Below, piece after piece: positions 13,501 to 23,317 of a stretch of 64,000 bases of DNA. The DNA is from Ornithodoros turicata (Eukaryota; Arthropoda; Arachnida; Ixodida; Argasidae), in the NCBI RefSeq assembly GCF_037126465.1, contig NW_026999353.1:1364001-1428000 (forward strand), written 5' to 3'. Below the pieces are notes generated by a model, which worked only from the letters and a program-made list of their open reading frames with translations, was not told the origin of the DNA and ran no database searches. How positions within the stretch are numbered: position 1 is the stretch's first letter; every line of letters begins with the position of its first letter. The translations under genes were made by a program, and so were the position numbers.

Positions 13501-15010
13501 TTCTCGGTTCAGTTAGATACTTCGGTGTGTAGCATTTGGAAGCCATAAACTAAGGTATATTGAACGAAACTATATCGTAACAGAGAAAGTGTGCATAGCT
13601 ATCATGTTCGCTCTGAATAAGTTCGACATGTATTTCGGTGGTGTGAAATTTGCGAACCACACTGATCATCCAGCACTCGCATGGCTGAGTTGATTAAAGA
13701 TCCCGCCGCACAACGTGCACGTTGGGGTCCGACGTCGCAACGCTACGACTTCTCGGTTCAGTTAGATACTTCGGTGTGTAGCATTTGGAAGCCATAAACT
13801 AAGGTATATTGAACGAAACTATATCGTAATAGAGAAAGTGTGCATAGCTATCATGTTCGCTCTGAATAAGTTCGACATGTATTTCGGTGGTGTGAAATTT
13901 GCGAACCACACTGATCATCCAGCACTCGCATGGCTGAGTTGATTAAAGATCCCGCCGCACAACGTGCACGTTGGGGTCCGACGTCGCAACGCTACGACTT
14001 CTCGGTTCAGTTAGATACTTCGGTGTGTAGCATTTGGAAGCCATAAACTAAGGTATATTGAACGAAACTATATCGTAACAGAGAAAGTGTGCATAGCTAT
14101 CATGTTCGCTCTGAATAAGTTCGACATGTATTTCGGTGGTGTGAAATTTGCGAACCACACTGATCATCCAGCACTCGCATGGCTGAGTTGATTAAAGATC
14201 CCGCCGCACAACTTGCACGTTGGGGTCCGACGTCGCAACGCTACGACTTCTCGGTTCAGTTAGATACTTCGGTGTGTAGCATTTGGAAGCCATAAACTAA
14301 GGTATATTGAACGAAACTATATCGTAACAGAGAAAGTGTGCATAGCTATCATGTTCGCTCTGAATAAGTTCGACATGTATTTCGGTGGTGTGAAATTTGC
14401 GGACCACACTGATCATCCAGCACTCGCATGGCTGAGTTGATTAAAGATCCCGCCGCACAACTTGCACGTTGGGGTCCGACGTCGCAACGCTACGACTTCT
14501 CGGTTCAGTTAGATGCTTCGGTGTGTAGCATTTGGAAGCCATAAACTAAGGTATATTGAACGAAACTATATCGTAACAGAGAAAGTGTGCATAGCTATCA
14601 TGTTCGCTCTGAATAAGTTCGACATGTATTTCGGTGGTGTGAAATTTGCGAACCACACTGATCATCCAGCACTCGCATGGCTGAGTTGATTAAAGATCCC
14701 GCCGCACAACTTGCACGTTGGGGTCCGACGTCGCAACGCTACGACTTCTCGGTTCAGTTAGATACTTCGGTGTGTAGCATTTGGAAGCCATAAACTAAGG
14801 TATATTGAACGAAACTATATCGTAACAGAGAAAGTGTGCATAGCTATCATGTTCGCTCTGAATAAGTTCGACATGTATTTCGGTGGTGTGAAATTTGTGA
14901 ACCACACTGATCATCCGGCACTCGCATGGCTGAGTTGATTAAAGCTCCCGCCGCACAACATGCACGTTGGGGTCCGACGTCGCAACGCTACGACTTCTCG
15001 GTTCAGTTAG

Positions 15011-15671
15011 TTAGTTGATAAATTAGTAAAATAAAGTAAACCTTGGAGCTTTCAGCAACCCATCATGTGTGCTACCTGCTCCATTGTAACAGCTGTATAG
15101 CCACTACGCCCTCTGAATCAGAATTCTCACAGCGATCAAAACAAATCACTGCGGGGTCCCTCACATTCTCAAAGGCGCTCAATCAATTGAGCGGGAAAAC
15201 AATATAGCATACTACAGGACCCCTAATAAGGGGGTAAAGGCGATGTGTAAAGGCGATGTAGGGGTAAAGGCGATGGGTAAAGGCGTCTTTACCATGAAGG
15301 AGCTCGTACCCTGCGGTTGTGCAAGCCGGAACGGACGAGAGCTAGGGTGGGGACACATCGTGAGCCGGGACGCCATCTTAGATGCCAGAGGCTATAATAA
15401 CATAACCTCCCAAAGGCAATACGCGTAACATAGTCAATGTTGTGAAGTGTTGTTTCCCTTGTGAATCATTACAAATAATGACACCACGGTTCATAAACGA
15501 ATTCACTGTAGTTGCAGTTCTGTATTGTTTTGCTTCTTGTTATATGCACACACACATTGCTAGACGTTTAGCTCTATTTTTCGCGATTCGCAACAAGTGA
15601 CTACATGCTGAAGAGACTGATTCAATTCCTCGTGATCATACGAATTTTGGAAATCGGAATACAACATGCAG
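15011..15671. other. unique spacer after the satellite, with a short minisatellite
   Basis: The array stops abruptly in 'gttcagttagttag' and gives way to AT-rich unique sequence. At 15231-15287 a 13-14 bp motif close to 'ggtaaaggcgatg' is repeated about four times. I see no coding motif, RNA gene or transposon end otherwise. Confidence 0.6.
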
Positions 15672-17520
15672 CTACAACATCTGCAAGCAACCGACGCCCA
15701 ACAGGGAGGTCTTTACAGATATCGTTGATAAAGATATATAAACAAAAAGCAGTCCAAACACAGAGCCCTGAGGCACACTAGATGTAACCTTCTTGACTGG
15801 AGAATTGCAGCCATTGATTTGCACAAATTGTTTCGTATTCGTGAGGTAGGGGCGCAGCCACTCTAATAGATCCGCAGTCGGAAACATGGCTTCCAATTTA
15901 TGCATTAGTTTTGCATGAGACACTGTTTTGAACGCCCGAGATAAATTCAGAAGGACTACACCTGTGTGCCCCTGGGTATTTACAGATATAGAAGAAACTA
16001 TGAATACCCTCAACGAGTCGAGTGACTGTGGAAATGCCCTTTCTAAATACGTACTGGAAAGAAGTGAAAAAAAATGCTCCTGAAGCAATGAAACTAGGCA
16101 TTTGCTAACCATATGTACCAACATTTTACTGCAGGTACAAGGCAAATATACTAGTCGAAAGTTGAATGTGCCCCTTTTTGGTGATTTATATAACTTTAGC
16201 TATCTTCCACTGTTCGGGAACTGGTCCCGACGCAATAGACATCTTCAATATCACGCTTGGATTGTCGCTGCAGCACTCAGCATATAGTTAGAAAACAGAC
16301 GGGATTTCATCACGCCGATGGCCTTTTTCTAATATACAAGTTAAGAAGTCTCATATAGGTTAAGAAGTAAGTTTAATACTCCTTCGGTAGCTATTATTGT
16401 TTGCTATAGTGTCTGTGCACTGATAATCGAATGGCGGAACTGCACCGTTATCCACAGTGATAACAGAGCCCAAATAACGATTCTTTTCCGCTGTTAGTCC
16501 CGAGGGCTCTTCAATGACAGTGTGAATAACACGATTATTTTCTATTCCGTTTATTTTAGGAGACACGTACCTCCAAAACCGGGCTGGTCATGTTTCATGG
16601 GTTTCGTTAACGAAGTTCCACCTGGCTGTCCGTATATCCTTCCTTAGTTGTTTTGAAAGAGTCAAAGTAATTGCTTTTACATTTAGGTCTCGCTTGGATT
16701 TCTTGCGTAACCTCCTTATTATTTTTGTGTGTGTGTGTGTGTGAATAATGCACCTATTCACCCACGGATTAAGGCCTATTACTTTCTTGGTACGTTTTGG
16801 GACGTAGAGATTTAAACACGTATACACAACGTTAACAAAGGCTACCCATACGTCATCTACAAAGCACGATCGAGCCATGTCAAGGAATAAATTAAAGGAT
16901 AACTCTAATAATCAACTACACTTTCATCTTGTGCACGAGAAAAATCTTTTTTTTTTACTTGCTGTCCACGGTTCACATTGAGGTTCGGCTCACTGACAGC
17001 TCGTGTATCACTTTAATATGATGAAAGAAGCTCCATTATGATGCAGACGAGTATAGCCTGCACCACTTGAACCAGATTATGATGCTCAAAGGTAAGCTCA
17101 CTCTTTGAAATGGCTGCGGTCGGTAGGAACAAAGATATTCCAACCAATTTCCGGGAGGTCGAAATCTCCAGCAATAAGGACGGAACGATGTTTTATATAC
17201 AAGTTTAGATGCGCCGCAAAGGTTTGGAGGACGGAGATCACTTCCTGCAGGGCAGCAAACTGCACCGATAATAACATGTGGGACAAACGAGGTTACAGCA
17301 ATCCACTCAAGCTGGAAGTTGGACACACCACCTCCTCTACCACTTCGGTCACACCGAACAATGTTGTACGGAGGCGGTATTATTCTGGGATCTCCTGTGG
17401 CCGATATTGTCTCGACATTGTCGTGTAGTCATGTTTTCGTTATAACCACAATGTCGGGATCATGGTTTAGCAATCAGACTTAGATATCAGTTACCTTGTT
17501 AAGCATGATTTGAGTGTTCA
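15672..17520 (-). pseudogene. decayed CR1/L2-like non-LTR retrotransposon: endonuclease, linker and RT
   Basis: Minus-strand coding fragments lie in the order expected for ORF2 of a CR1/L2-type LINE. Near 17500-17050 an APE-type endonuclease is seen (DPDIVVITKTWLHD, then RSGRGGGV, then LIAGDFDLPEIGW after a frame change). At 16880-16590 the linker follows (KVIGLNPWVNRCI, RRLRKKSKRDL). Near 16500 there is a piece resembling the segment just before RT (RYLGSVITVDNG). At 16145-15672 the RT palm follows (FKTVSHAKLMHKL, SSVPQGSVFGLLF). The catalytic F/YADD motif and the C terminus are missing at the 3' end. Several frameshifts and stops make this a dead copy. A (GT)n tract at 16724-16742 interrupts the linker. 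Clade assignment is by motif style only. Confidence 0.8.
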
Positions 17521-18078
17521 CATTCAGTTATTTTATATTTCTGTTGCATTTGTGATTGTCAGTTTAAGCGGCTTCTTGTCCGCTCAGATCCCAAAGGTGC
17601 TCGCTTATGGCGGTCGCCGCTCATTACGAATAGTTCGTCATTGATCTTTATCTTTGTGAAGGACAGGGATGCCTTGTACCCTCTGTCGCTATTTTCTAAC
17701 GCGCTGCCCCATAGTTTTTTTTTTTCTTATTGCCCGCACATTTGGGCAGAAACATTGCGATGTGAAATGCAACATCCACTTCAGCAGCAGAAACGCCCTC
17801 TACCAGTAACCTTCTCTTAGGCTCTTCTGCTTTCTTACGAATACGATTGTGCCAGTCAAGAGTAACCCAATGCATTTGATCAGTACAGCACTGGCTCTAA
17901 GCTGAACAAAGCTTTACCACGCCTTCGTAATTTTACAACGATAGGTGTATTAGAGAACCTTTATGAGGTTCACGGTGTCGTGGTCCGTAACATTTTATTA
18001 GGCACTGCAAATCGGAGAGCAGATGAAAAGAAAAAGCGGCAGCCGTGCGGCGTGCCTGCGCTGTCAGTGTATCAGATC
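17521..18078. other. intergenic sequence, nothing recognised
   Basis: There is no coherent coding motif on either strand. A T-rich run occurs near 17717. The sequence separates the CR1-like endonuclease end from the SINE fragment. Confidence 0.4.
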
Positions 18079-18137
18079 GATCGCTGTGGTGTCGCTCATG
18101 ATCTCAGTTGTCTCGCGACGTAAACCCCCAATTATTC
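18079..18137 (+). mobile_element. 3' fragment of the Ruka-like SINE
   Basis: From 'cgctgtggtgtcgctcatg' to 'gtaaacccccaattatt' this matches the 3' end of the SINE at 10271-10540 almost exactly, in the opposite orientation. The tRNA head is missing, so this is a 5'-truncated copy. Sequence just upstream (18020-18078) shows no convincing SINE match. Confidence 0.8.
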
Positions 18138-18139
18138 AA

Positions 18140-19451
18140 GTAGGCAGTTCAGAGTTCGACGCGCCACTGTAGCACCACAACGGCGTAGAACATCGGCAAA
18201 ACAAGAAGGCCAGTGCGCATTGGCTGCAAGAGGACAACATGACCCCACAGTGAGTGAATGCAAAGCGGTTGCGATGAGACGAGCCTGATAAGATCCGAAA
18301 GTTAAGTAACGCGAATCCGAAGCCAAGAGATGCAGAAGGGAGAATGATCGAGTACGCGAGCACGAAGCCGTCCGTGGCTAAGAGGCGTAAACGGTCCCTC
18401 AAGACGTGTGTACTTGAAGCAAGTGCGCGTCACGTCGACTGACGCACTGCACTCACAAACATGAACTTTGTGGAGAAGTTTCTGAAGAACGCGTTTGGAA
18501 ATGTTCGTGTTGTTTGCGATAGGTTGTGGTTTTTGAACGACGTGGCGCGCGCAAGTACTGAACGATGCGTACTCTAGCACGTGGACCACAGGGCTATCAC
18601 TGTCACTTATTCGAACGTGGATGCGAAAGTGCGTGAATTTTTCGTCATGGAACATGTATGGCACTCAACAGGCCTGCCAGGTCTCTAAAAGTAGAGGAAT
18701 AGTGGAATAGCCTGCACTGGGGGGGGGGGGGGGTGCACTTCGGCCTGTGTCTTTGATAACTTTTAATATTCTAGTGGCTGAATATGAGTGTATAAATTTG
18801 CGATCATTGCTTTGAGGCATACTTTACAGAATTTGAAGTTAGGACAAGACCGTAGTGCTAGACCTATCGTGCGTATACGGTACACACAATTATTATTGAC
18901 ACACAGACAATGATAAGCGTGTGGGAAACTAGTCGGGAACACAGCCACCCCTTCTATTAAATGTTTCCTTCGCGAGACGCTAAATATTCAACGTGGAATT
19001 AGAGTGCCACTTTGGACTACATCTCGTGTCTTCAGAATCCTACCAAAGTTGTGTTACTGAAATCTTCTTGTCGCACTTTATATTCCTGCGAAATATTTCG
19101 GCTCTACGTGACAGCCAAAGCCAGAGAAAATTGATTTTTATTTTTGAGACCTCTGACGTCATGTTAGGCTCCGACGAAGCGTCCGGCTTTCATTTGGCAA
19201 CGTTGTTGCCCTTCGCGTCTTCCGGGGGCCGCAATTTTGTAGTCCCTTAGGTGAGCCCCACGTGACATACAATCCGACCGCTCCGACCCTGGAGAAAACA
19301 CAAAGGAGGATGAAGACATCTCTCCCATTTTCCCCTCCTTCGATGAGGCTGACATGCATTCTCCACCACGTGAGCGTCCCCGGACGCCGGCGTCCTTGAT
19401 AGGACGCGTCTGCCCTCTCCAAAACGTCACAGTATTGCACTTTGTGGGCTT
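18140..19451. other. intergenic sequence with a poly-G tract
   Basis: About 14 consecutive G residues occur at 18720-18733. Short open frames are present but show no family motif, splice pattern or codon bias I can defend. No gene is called. Confidence 0.4.
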
Positions 19452-19692
19452 ATGATTACGTAATAGAGTAAGCGTTTGGGCTGGTTGGTTCATATTGAAT
19501 TAAAAACAATTAAAAACCCCCAGTGCTGGGTAGGACAAGGGCAGAGGATAAAAGGACAAGGACCGGCACTGAACTGCAACCAAGTGAAGTTTATTTTTTT
19601 TCGAGCAAACCAGTGACACCCCTCTCACCCCGCAAAAACCGACCAAAAGAGAGCGCTATACACTAGAAACAAGTTCTTCCGAATCTGCTTGC

Positions 19693-20253
19693 CTATCTGT
19701 TGTTTCGTACGTTGATAAATTCTTCTATTTTCTTGGTGAAATCAATGGATGCCATACTAACACAATTATCCCCTTCCTCTCGAATGTACCTAGCCTCCTG
19801 ATAAAGAAGCTTCCCTCTTCCATGCCCGTGAAAAAGAATTTGCGTTCCGCGAAAATCTGGGGGTTGTTTTTTGCAACCATCGCAATCTTTTACGTGATCT
19901 TTTAAAGTTGAATATTGGGAGCTCGCCCAGGCATGCTCCTGCAACCTGACGTTGACGCATCGCTGCGTTTGCCCAATGTAAAATTTCTTGCAACCTAAAG
20001 GAATTTTGTACACGACATTCCGTTTGCAACCGGTGAACCTAGTTTTGTGTTTTATTGTACATTCCGGTTCTTCTGGATTATTGACTTTCCTGGGAAGTGA
20101 TGCCAGCGCGCCCCCTTTCCTGAAAACCACGTTGACCCCATACTTTCTCCCTAGCTTTTTCAACCTGTGTGACGCAGTATGCACATATGGGATCACCGCG
20201 AAATTCTTCTCTAATTCTGTTTCTTTGGTTTTTCTTTGAACGACCTCCGTCAT
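19693..20253 (-). CDS. GIY-YIG endonuclease domain of a Penelope-like element (left arm)
   Basis: This 186-residue frame has the PLE endonuclease signature: VVYKIPLGCKKFYIGQT (the GIY...YIG core, here VVY and YIG), then CVNVRLQEH with the conserved Arg and His, a Cys-rich DHVKDCDGCK insertion and the GKLLYQEARYI segment with a conserved Glu. In the family this domain nicks the target DNA that primes reverse transcription. The frame is intact and nearly identical to the right-arm copy, differing at about four residues (for example W for R in QEHAW, F for Y in PPDF). It can be read through, but it is separated from a functional RT. Confidence 0.88.
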   Translation of the reverse strand: MTEVVQRKTKETELEKNFAVIPYVHTASHRLKKLGRKYGVNVVFRKGGALASLPRKVNNPEEPECTIKHKTRFTGCKRNVVYKIPLGCKKFYIGQTQRCVNVRLQEHAWASSQYSTLKDHVKDCDGCKKQPPDFRGTQILFHGHGRGKLLYQEARYIREEGDNCVSMASIDFTKKIEEFINVRNNR

Positions 20254-20549
20254 GACACGATTACATAATCGTAAAGTATAATATCGGGATACCCTGACTT
20301 CTCAAACCTGAATATCTGCTGACGGACGCTCTTCATGACCTCATGACAACAGGAGCTGTCTAACGCCCTTCTTATAGCATTTTTTATGATGCTGTTTTTT
20401 ACTGTTTTTGAATGGCAAGACTCATACGGCAAAACAGGCTTTTCCGTTCTTTGCTGGTATCTCCAAAAGAAATGGGAATCCGACCTTCTAATGTACGAAT
20501 CCAAGAACTGTAGTTCCGTCCCGTTATTCCACTCAACCGTGAAACACAT
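20250..20549 (-). CDS. Penelope-like RT C-terminal fragment (left arm)
   Basis: The 99-residue frame contains the post-palm region of a PLE reverse transcriptase: a QFLDSYIRR motif near residues 13-21, WRYQQRTEKPVLPYES near 30-45 and the conserved HSKTVKNSI segment near 46-54. The catalytic RT motifs lie upstream in a full element and are absent because of 5' truncation. The apparent start is only the first Met in the fragment. Its stop overlaps the ATG of the endonuclease frame (ATGA), the same arrangement as in the right arm. A full PLE normally carries both domains in one ORF, so this looks like a shared frameshift. It cannot encode an active polymerase. Confidence 0.8.
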   Translation of the reverse strand: MCFTVEWNNGTELQFLDSYIRRSDSHFFWRYQQRTEKPVLPYESCHSKTVKNSIIKNAIRRALDSSCCHEVMKSVRQQIFRFEKSGYPDIILYDYVIVS

Positions 20550-20563
20550 GGGTGCTCCGATTT

Positions 20564-20592
20564 ACACAATATCACGAATCACACAATAAGAC
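20564..20592. other. 29-bp spacer at the centre of the PLE inverted repeat
   Basis: This non-palindromic spacer lies between two arms of about 1.07 kb. A transcript crossing it would fold into a long hairpin. Confidence 0.85.
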
Positions 20593-20606
20593 AAATCGGA
20601 GCACCC

Positions 20607-20906
20607 ATGTGTTTCACGGTTGAGTGGAATAACGGGACGGAACTACAGTTCTTGGATTTGTACATTAGAAGGTCGGATTCCCATTTCTGTTGGAGATACC
20701 AGCAAAGAACGGAAAAGTCTGTTTTGCCGTATGAGTCTTGCCATTCAAAAACAGTAAAAAACAGCATCATAAAAAATGCTATAAGAAGGACGTTAGACAG
20801 CTCCTGTTGTCATGAGGTCATGAAGAGCGTCCGTCAGCAGATATTCAGGTTTGAGAAGTCAGGGTATCCCGATATTATACTTTACGATTATGTAATCGTG
20901 TCATGA
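20607..20906 (+). CDS. Penelope-like RT C-terminal fragment (right arm)
   Basis: This 99-residue frame is equivalent to the left-arm copy, with QFLDLYIRR, WRYQQRTEKSVLPYES and HSKTVKNSI in order. It differs at a handful of positions (L for S, C for F, S for P, T for A). RT catalytic residues are absent through truncation. The stop codon overlaps the next ATG as ATGA. Confidence 0.8.
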   Translation: MCFTVEWNNGTELQFLDLYIRRSDSHFCWRYQQRTEKSVLPYESCHSKTVKNSIIKNAIRRTLDSSCCHEVMKSVRQQIFRFEKSGYPDIILYDYVIVS

Positions 20907-21463
20907 CGGAGGTCGTTCAAAGAAAAACCAAAGAAACAGAATTAGAGAAGAATTTCGCGGTGATCCCATATGTGCATACTGCGTCACACAGGTTGAAAAA
21001 GCTAGGGAGAAAGTATGGGGTCAACGTGGTTTTCAGGAAAAGGGGCGCGCTGGCATCACTTCCCAGGAAAGTCAATAATCCAGAAGAACCGGAATGTACA
21101 ATAAAACACAAAACTAGGTTCACCGGTTGCAAACGGAATGTCGTGTACAAAATTCCTTTAGGTTGCAAGAAATTTTACATTGGGCAAACGCAGCGATGCG
21201 TCAACGTCAGGTTGCAGGAGCATGCCAGGGCGAGCTCCCAATATTCAACTTTAAAAGATCACGTAAAAGATTGCGATGGTTGCAAAAAACAACCCCCAGA
21301 TTATCGCGGAACGCAAATTCTTTTTCACGGGCATGGAAGAGGGAAGCTTCTTTATCAGGAGGCTAGGTACATTCGAGAGGAAGGGGATAATTGTGTTAGT
21401 ATGGCATCCATTGATTTCACCAAGAAAATAGAAGAATTTATCAACGCACGAAACAACAGATAG
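20903..21463 (+). CDS. GIY-YIG endonuclease domain of a Penelope-like element (right arm)
   Basis: The 186-residue intact frame has VVYKIPLGCKKFYIGQT, RCVNVRLQEHA, DHVKDCDGCKK and LLYQEARYIREEG in the order of the PLE endonuclease. The Arg in the VNVRLQEH motif and the Glu in QEARYI are the likely catalytic or structural residues by family analogy. A basic linker (residues 1-60, with ASHRLKKLGRKYGV) joins it to the RT end. The 3' untranslated region at 21464-21662 has an AATAAA-like signal ('aaaataaacttc') near 21560. Confidence 0.88.
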   Translation: MTEVVQRKTKETELEKNFAVIPYVHTASHRLKKLGRKYGVNVVFRKRGALASLPRKVNNPEEPECTIKHKTRFTGCKRNVVYKIPLGCKKFYIGQTQRCVNVRLQEHARASSQYSTLKDHVKDCDGCKKQPPDYRGTQILFHGHGRGKLLYQEARYIREEGDNCVSMASIDFTKKIEEFINARNNR

Positions 21464-21674
21464 GCAAGCAGATTTGGAAGAACTTGTTTCTAGTGTATAG
21501 CGCTCTCTTTTGGTCGGTTTTTGCGGGGTGAGAGGGGTGTCACTGGTTTGCTCGAAAAAAAATAAACTTCACTTGGTTGCAGTTCAGTGCCGGTCCTTGT
21601 CCTTTTATCCTCTGTCCTTGTCCTACCCAGCACTGGGGGTTTTTAATTGTTTTTAATTCAATATGATTACGTAA

Positions 21675-23317
21675 CTCGCTCTTTGCGTCATCGAAACTTG
21701 TGGAAGCTCAGCAGCTTTTAAAAAATTGACAGAAATGCACAGCGTCGTAAACAGGATTGAAATTTCGCGTATAGAATCCTTGAAGCGCCTTTTTTCATTG
21801 ACTAATTAAAATAACCGCTGTTTTCTGAGTCCGGAGTAGCACTTTAAAGTGAAAGCGAGCTGGTGTATACTTGACGTTGCCAAAATGTCCCTCAGCTTCA
21901 GGTTTGTTGTTCATTTTCGTGTTTTGTCTTTTGTCCTTTTCCCAGGCTCGGGGCCATGTTGCCAATGTCAAGCTTATCATATCTAATGTTTACCACTGTG
22001 GTCATGCATACCTATTGTTAAGTGAAAGAAGGTGTACTTTCTAGAAGGAAACTTGCTTCGTAGTTCCCAAGTTTTTAAACTTCAGAAACTTCGAAAGAAA
22101 AGTTACCAACTTTCGCACAGTGTTTCATTAAGTTTATGCAATCGAGCTCGTATGGAAGAAAGATTCGCAGAAATTCAGGAATGAAATAGGCCTACGAAAC
22201 ACGAGCTCAGCGCCCACAGCAATTTCAATGTCAATTTATTATCTGGATTATACGATTGTGAGTAGTTCGAGCAAATCTGCGGAAGAAAACAATCCCATAA
22301 ACCAGTTTGATTGCGTGCGTCGCATTCACACGGATAAGTCCAGTCACGTCCAAGGGGGCCAAAAGTCCGTGGTCTTACCTAAAGTTGACAGGTCAAAATC
22401 TTCAAAAGTCGCCAACACGCCTACGGAATGTAGCCAATAGTAGCCAATGTTCCTTGTATGTAGCCAATTCTTTAGCCAGTGGTGTGCAAGCATCATATCA
22501 TAGCGAATTAGCTGGGCTCGCCTAAGATAACTGCATTACGAGAGCAAAACAGCAATTGGAACCAGAGCATGTGCCTTACACTATGACGAATTACTAGTAA
22601 ACCATTTGGGTCGAGTTGCTAAGATACAGGACATTTTCAGAAAGAATGATATGACCAGAGTTCTGGACATGTCGATATGATTTAAGTCCCAAGCGAAACG
22701 TGACAGTGTGAAAAGTCATGACAACCAAATGAAGTCGAACCCAAAGAAAGCCAAGGTGAGAGGTTATGATTAGAACACCGATTTCATGCACATGCATATT
22801 GTTTTTTCTTGGTATTGTTTCGTATCTCTGTGTTGAAAGAGCACTTTTGGTCTTGGTTTGGGCTCCGATCAGAAGGGTTCTATGGTGCACATAAACGCAT
22901 GATTTTACGTTGTGACATATTTCGCATCAAAGTGCATCAATAATGCAAATTTTTGCCATATCTTCTGGACCGAGAGATTACTTTTTGGTTTTTCATGGCC
23001 AGTTTTGCCGGTCTTGTGACAGCGTTTGGTCAGAATCGAATATTTTTCACGTTTCGGTGGTGTGAGGATCTGTGATGAGCACGTACCCTGGCTGCTCCCT
23101 CCTGCACTGCGTGCATGGCCGATGGTCCGCAACTCACCTTCGCCATTTTGCGATTACGAAGACTGGTGGTGTTCGAATTTTATTCGGCATGATGAAGTTC
23201 CAAACGCAAAGCCATGGCGAACAAGTCTGAGCATGCGCCACACGAAAAACACGAACACAGCCAACGAAGCTGAGATTTGATCTTCGTTTTGTATGTTCGT
23301 GTTGCTCGGCTCGGTTC
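21675..23317. other. intergenic sequence, nothing recognised
   Basis: Base composition is mixed and I recognise no repeat ends. Several frames of 60-100 codons occur on both strands without motifs, and none is supported as a gene. Confidence 0.4.

Larger units (their letters stand above)
1..15010 (+). repeat. 249-bp tandem satellite derived from a Gypsy-type RNase H domain
   Basis: The unit repeats every 249 bp (for example 'ccgacgtcgcaacg' begins at 1, 250, 499, 748) up to 14974, about 59 copies after removing the SINE at 10271. The left end is cut by the window edge. Translation gives RNase H motifs of Ty3/Gypsy pol: FGSHKL, ERNYIVTEKECVAIMFAL, then TDHPALAWL in one frame; after a frame change at 'ctgagttgattaaag', KDPAAQLARW and RYDFSVQ follow in the next frame. 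The order and spacing match the end of a Gypsy RNase H domain, including the acidic TEKE and TDH sites. The unit is 83 codons long, but no frame stays open across it. Variant blocks are visible: 'gtgtgcatagc' in about 600-4300 and 7800-8300, 'gaaaaagttc' in 4860-5470 and 8850-10100, and 'cggtggtg' from about 11890 to the end. That it was amplified from a retrotransposon fragment is inferred. Confidence 0.95.
19464..20563 (-). mobile_element. Penelope-like element, 5'-truncated, left arm of an inverted pair
   Basis: This is one arm of a head-to-head inverted repeat; the other is 20593-21662. Read on the minus strand it contains the last part of a PLE reverse transcriptase, the GIY-YIG endonuclease, and a 3' untranslated tail ending 'tttttaattcaat' plus 30 bp (19464-19493) absent from the other arm. 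The 12-bp sequence atgattacgtaa lies outside both ends of the pair (19452-19463 and 21663-21674), suggesting that the pair integrated as one event. Confidence 0.85.
20593..21662 (+). mobile_element. Penelope-like element, 5'-truncated, right arm of an inverted pair
   Basis: This is the mirror image of 19494-20563 at about 99 percent identity by eye, beginning at the same internal point ('aaatcggagcacc') and ending 'tttttaattcaat'. Only 29 bp (20564-20592) separate the arms. Both arms begin at exactly the same position in the element, which would be surprising for two independent truncated insertions and suggests a fold-back origin. Confidence 0.85.

Noticed and set aside
1..15010. CRISPR-like array
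   Set aside because: The units are contiguous 249-bp tandem copies without unique spacers, in eukaryotic DNA.
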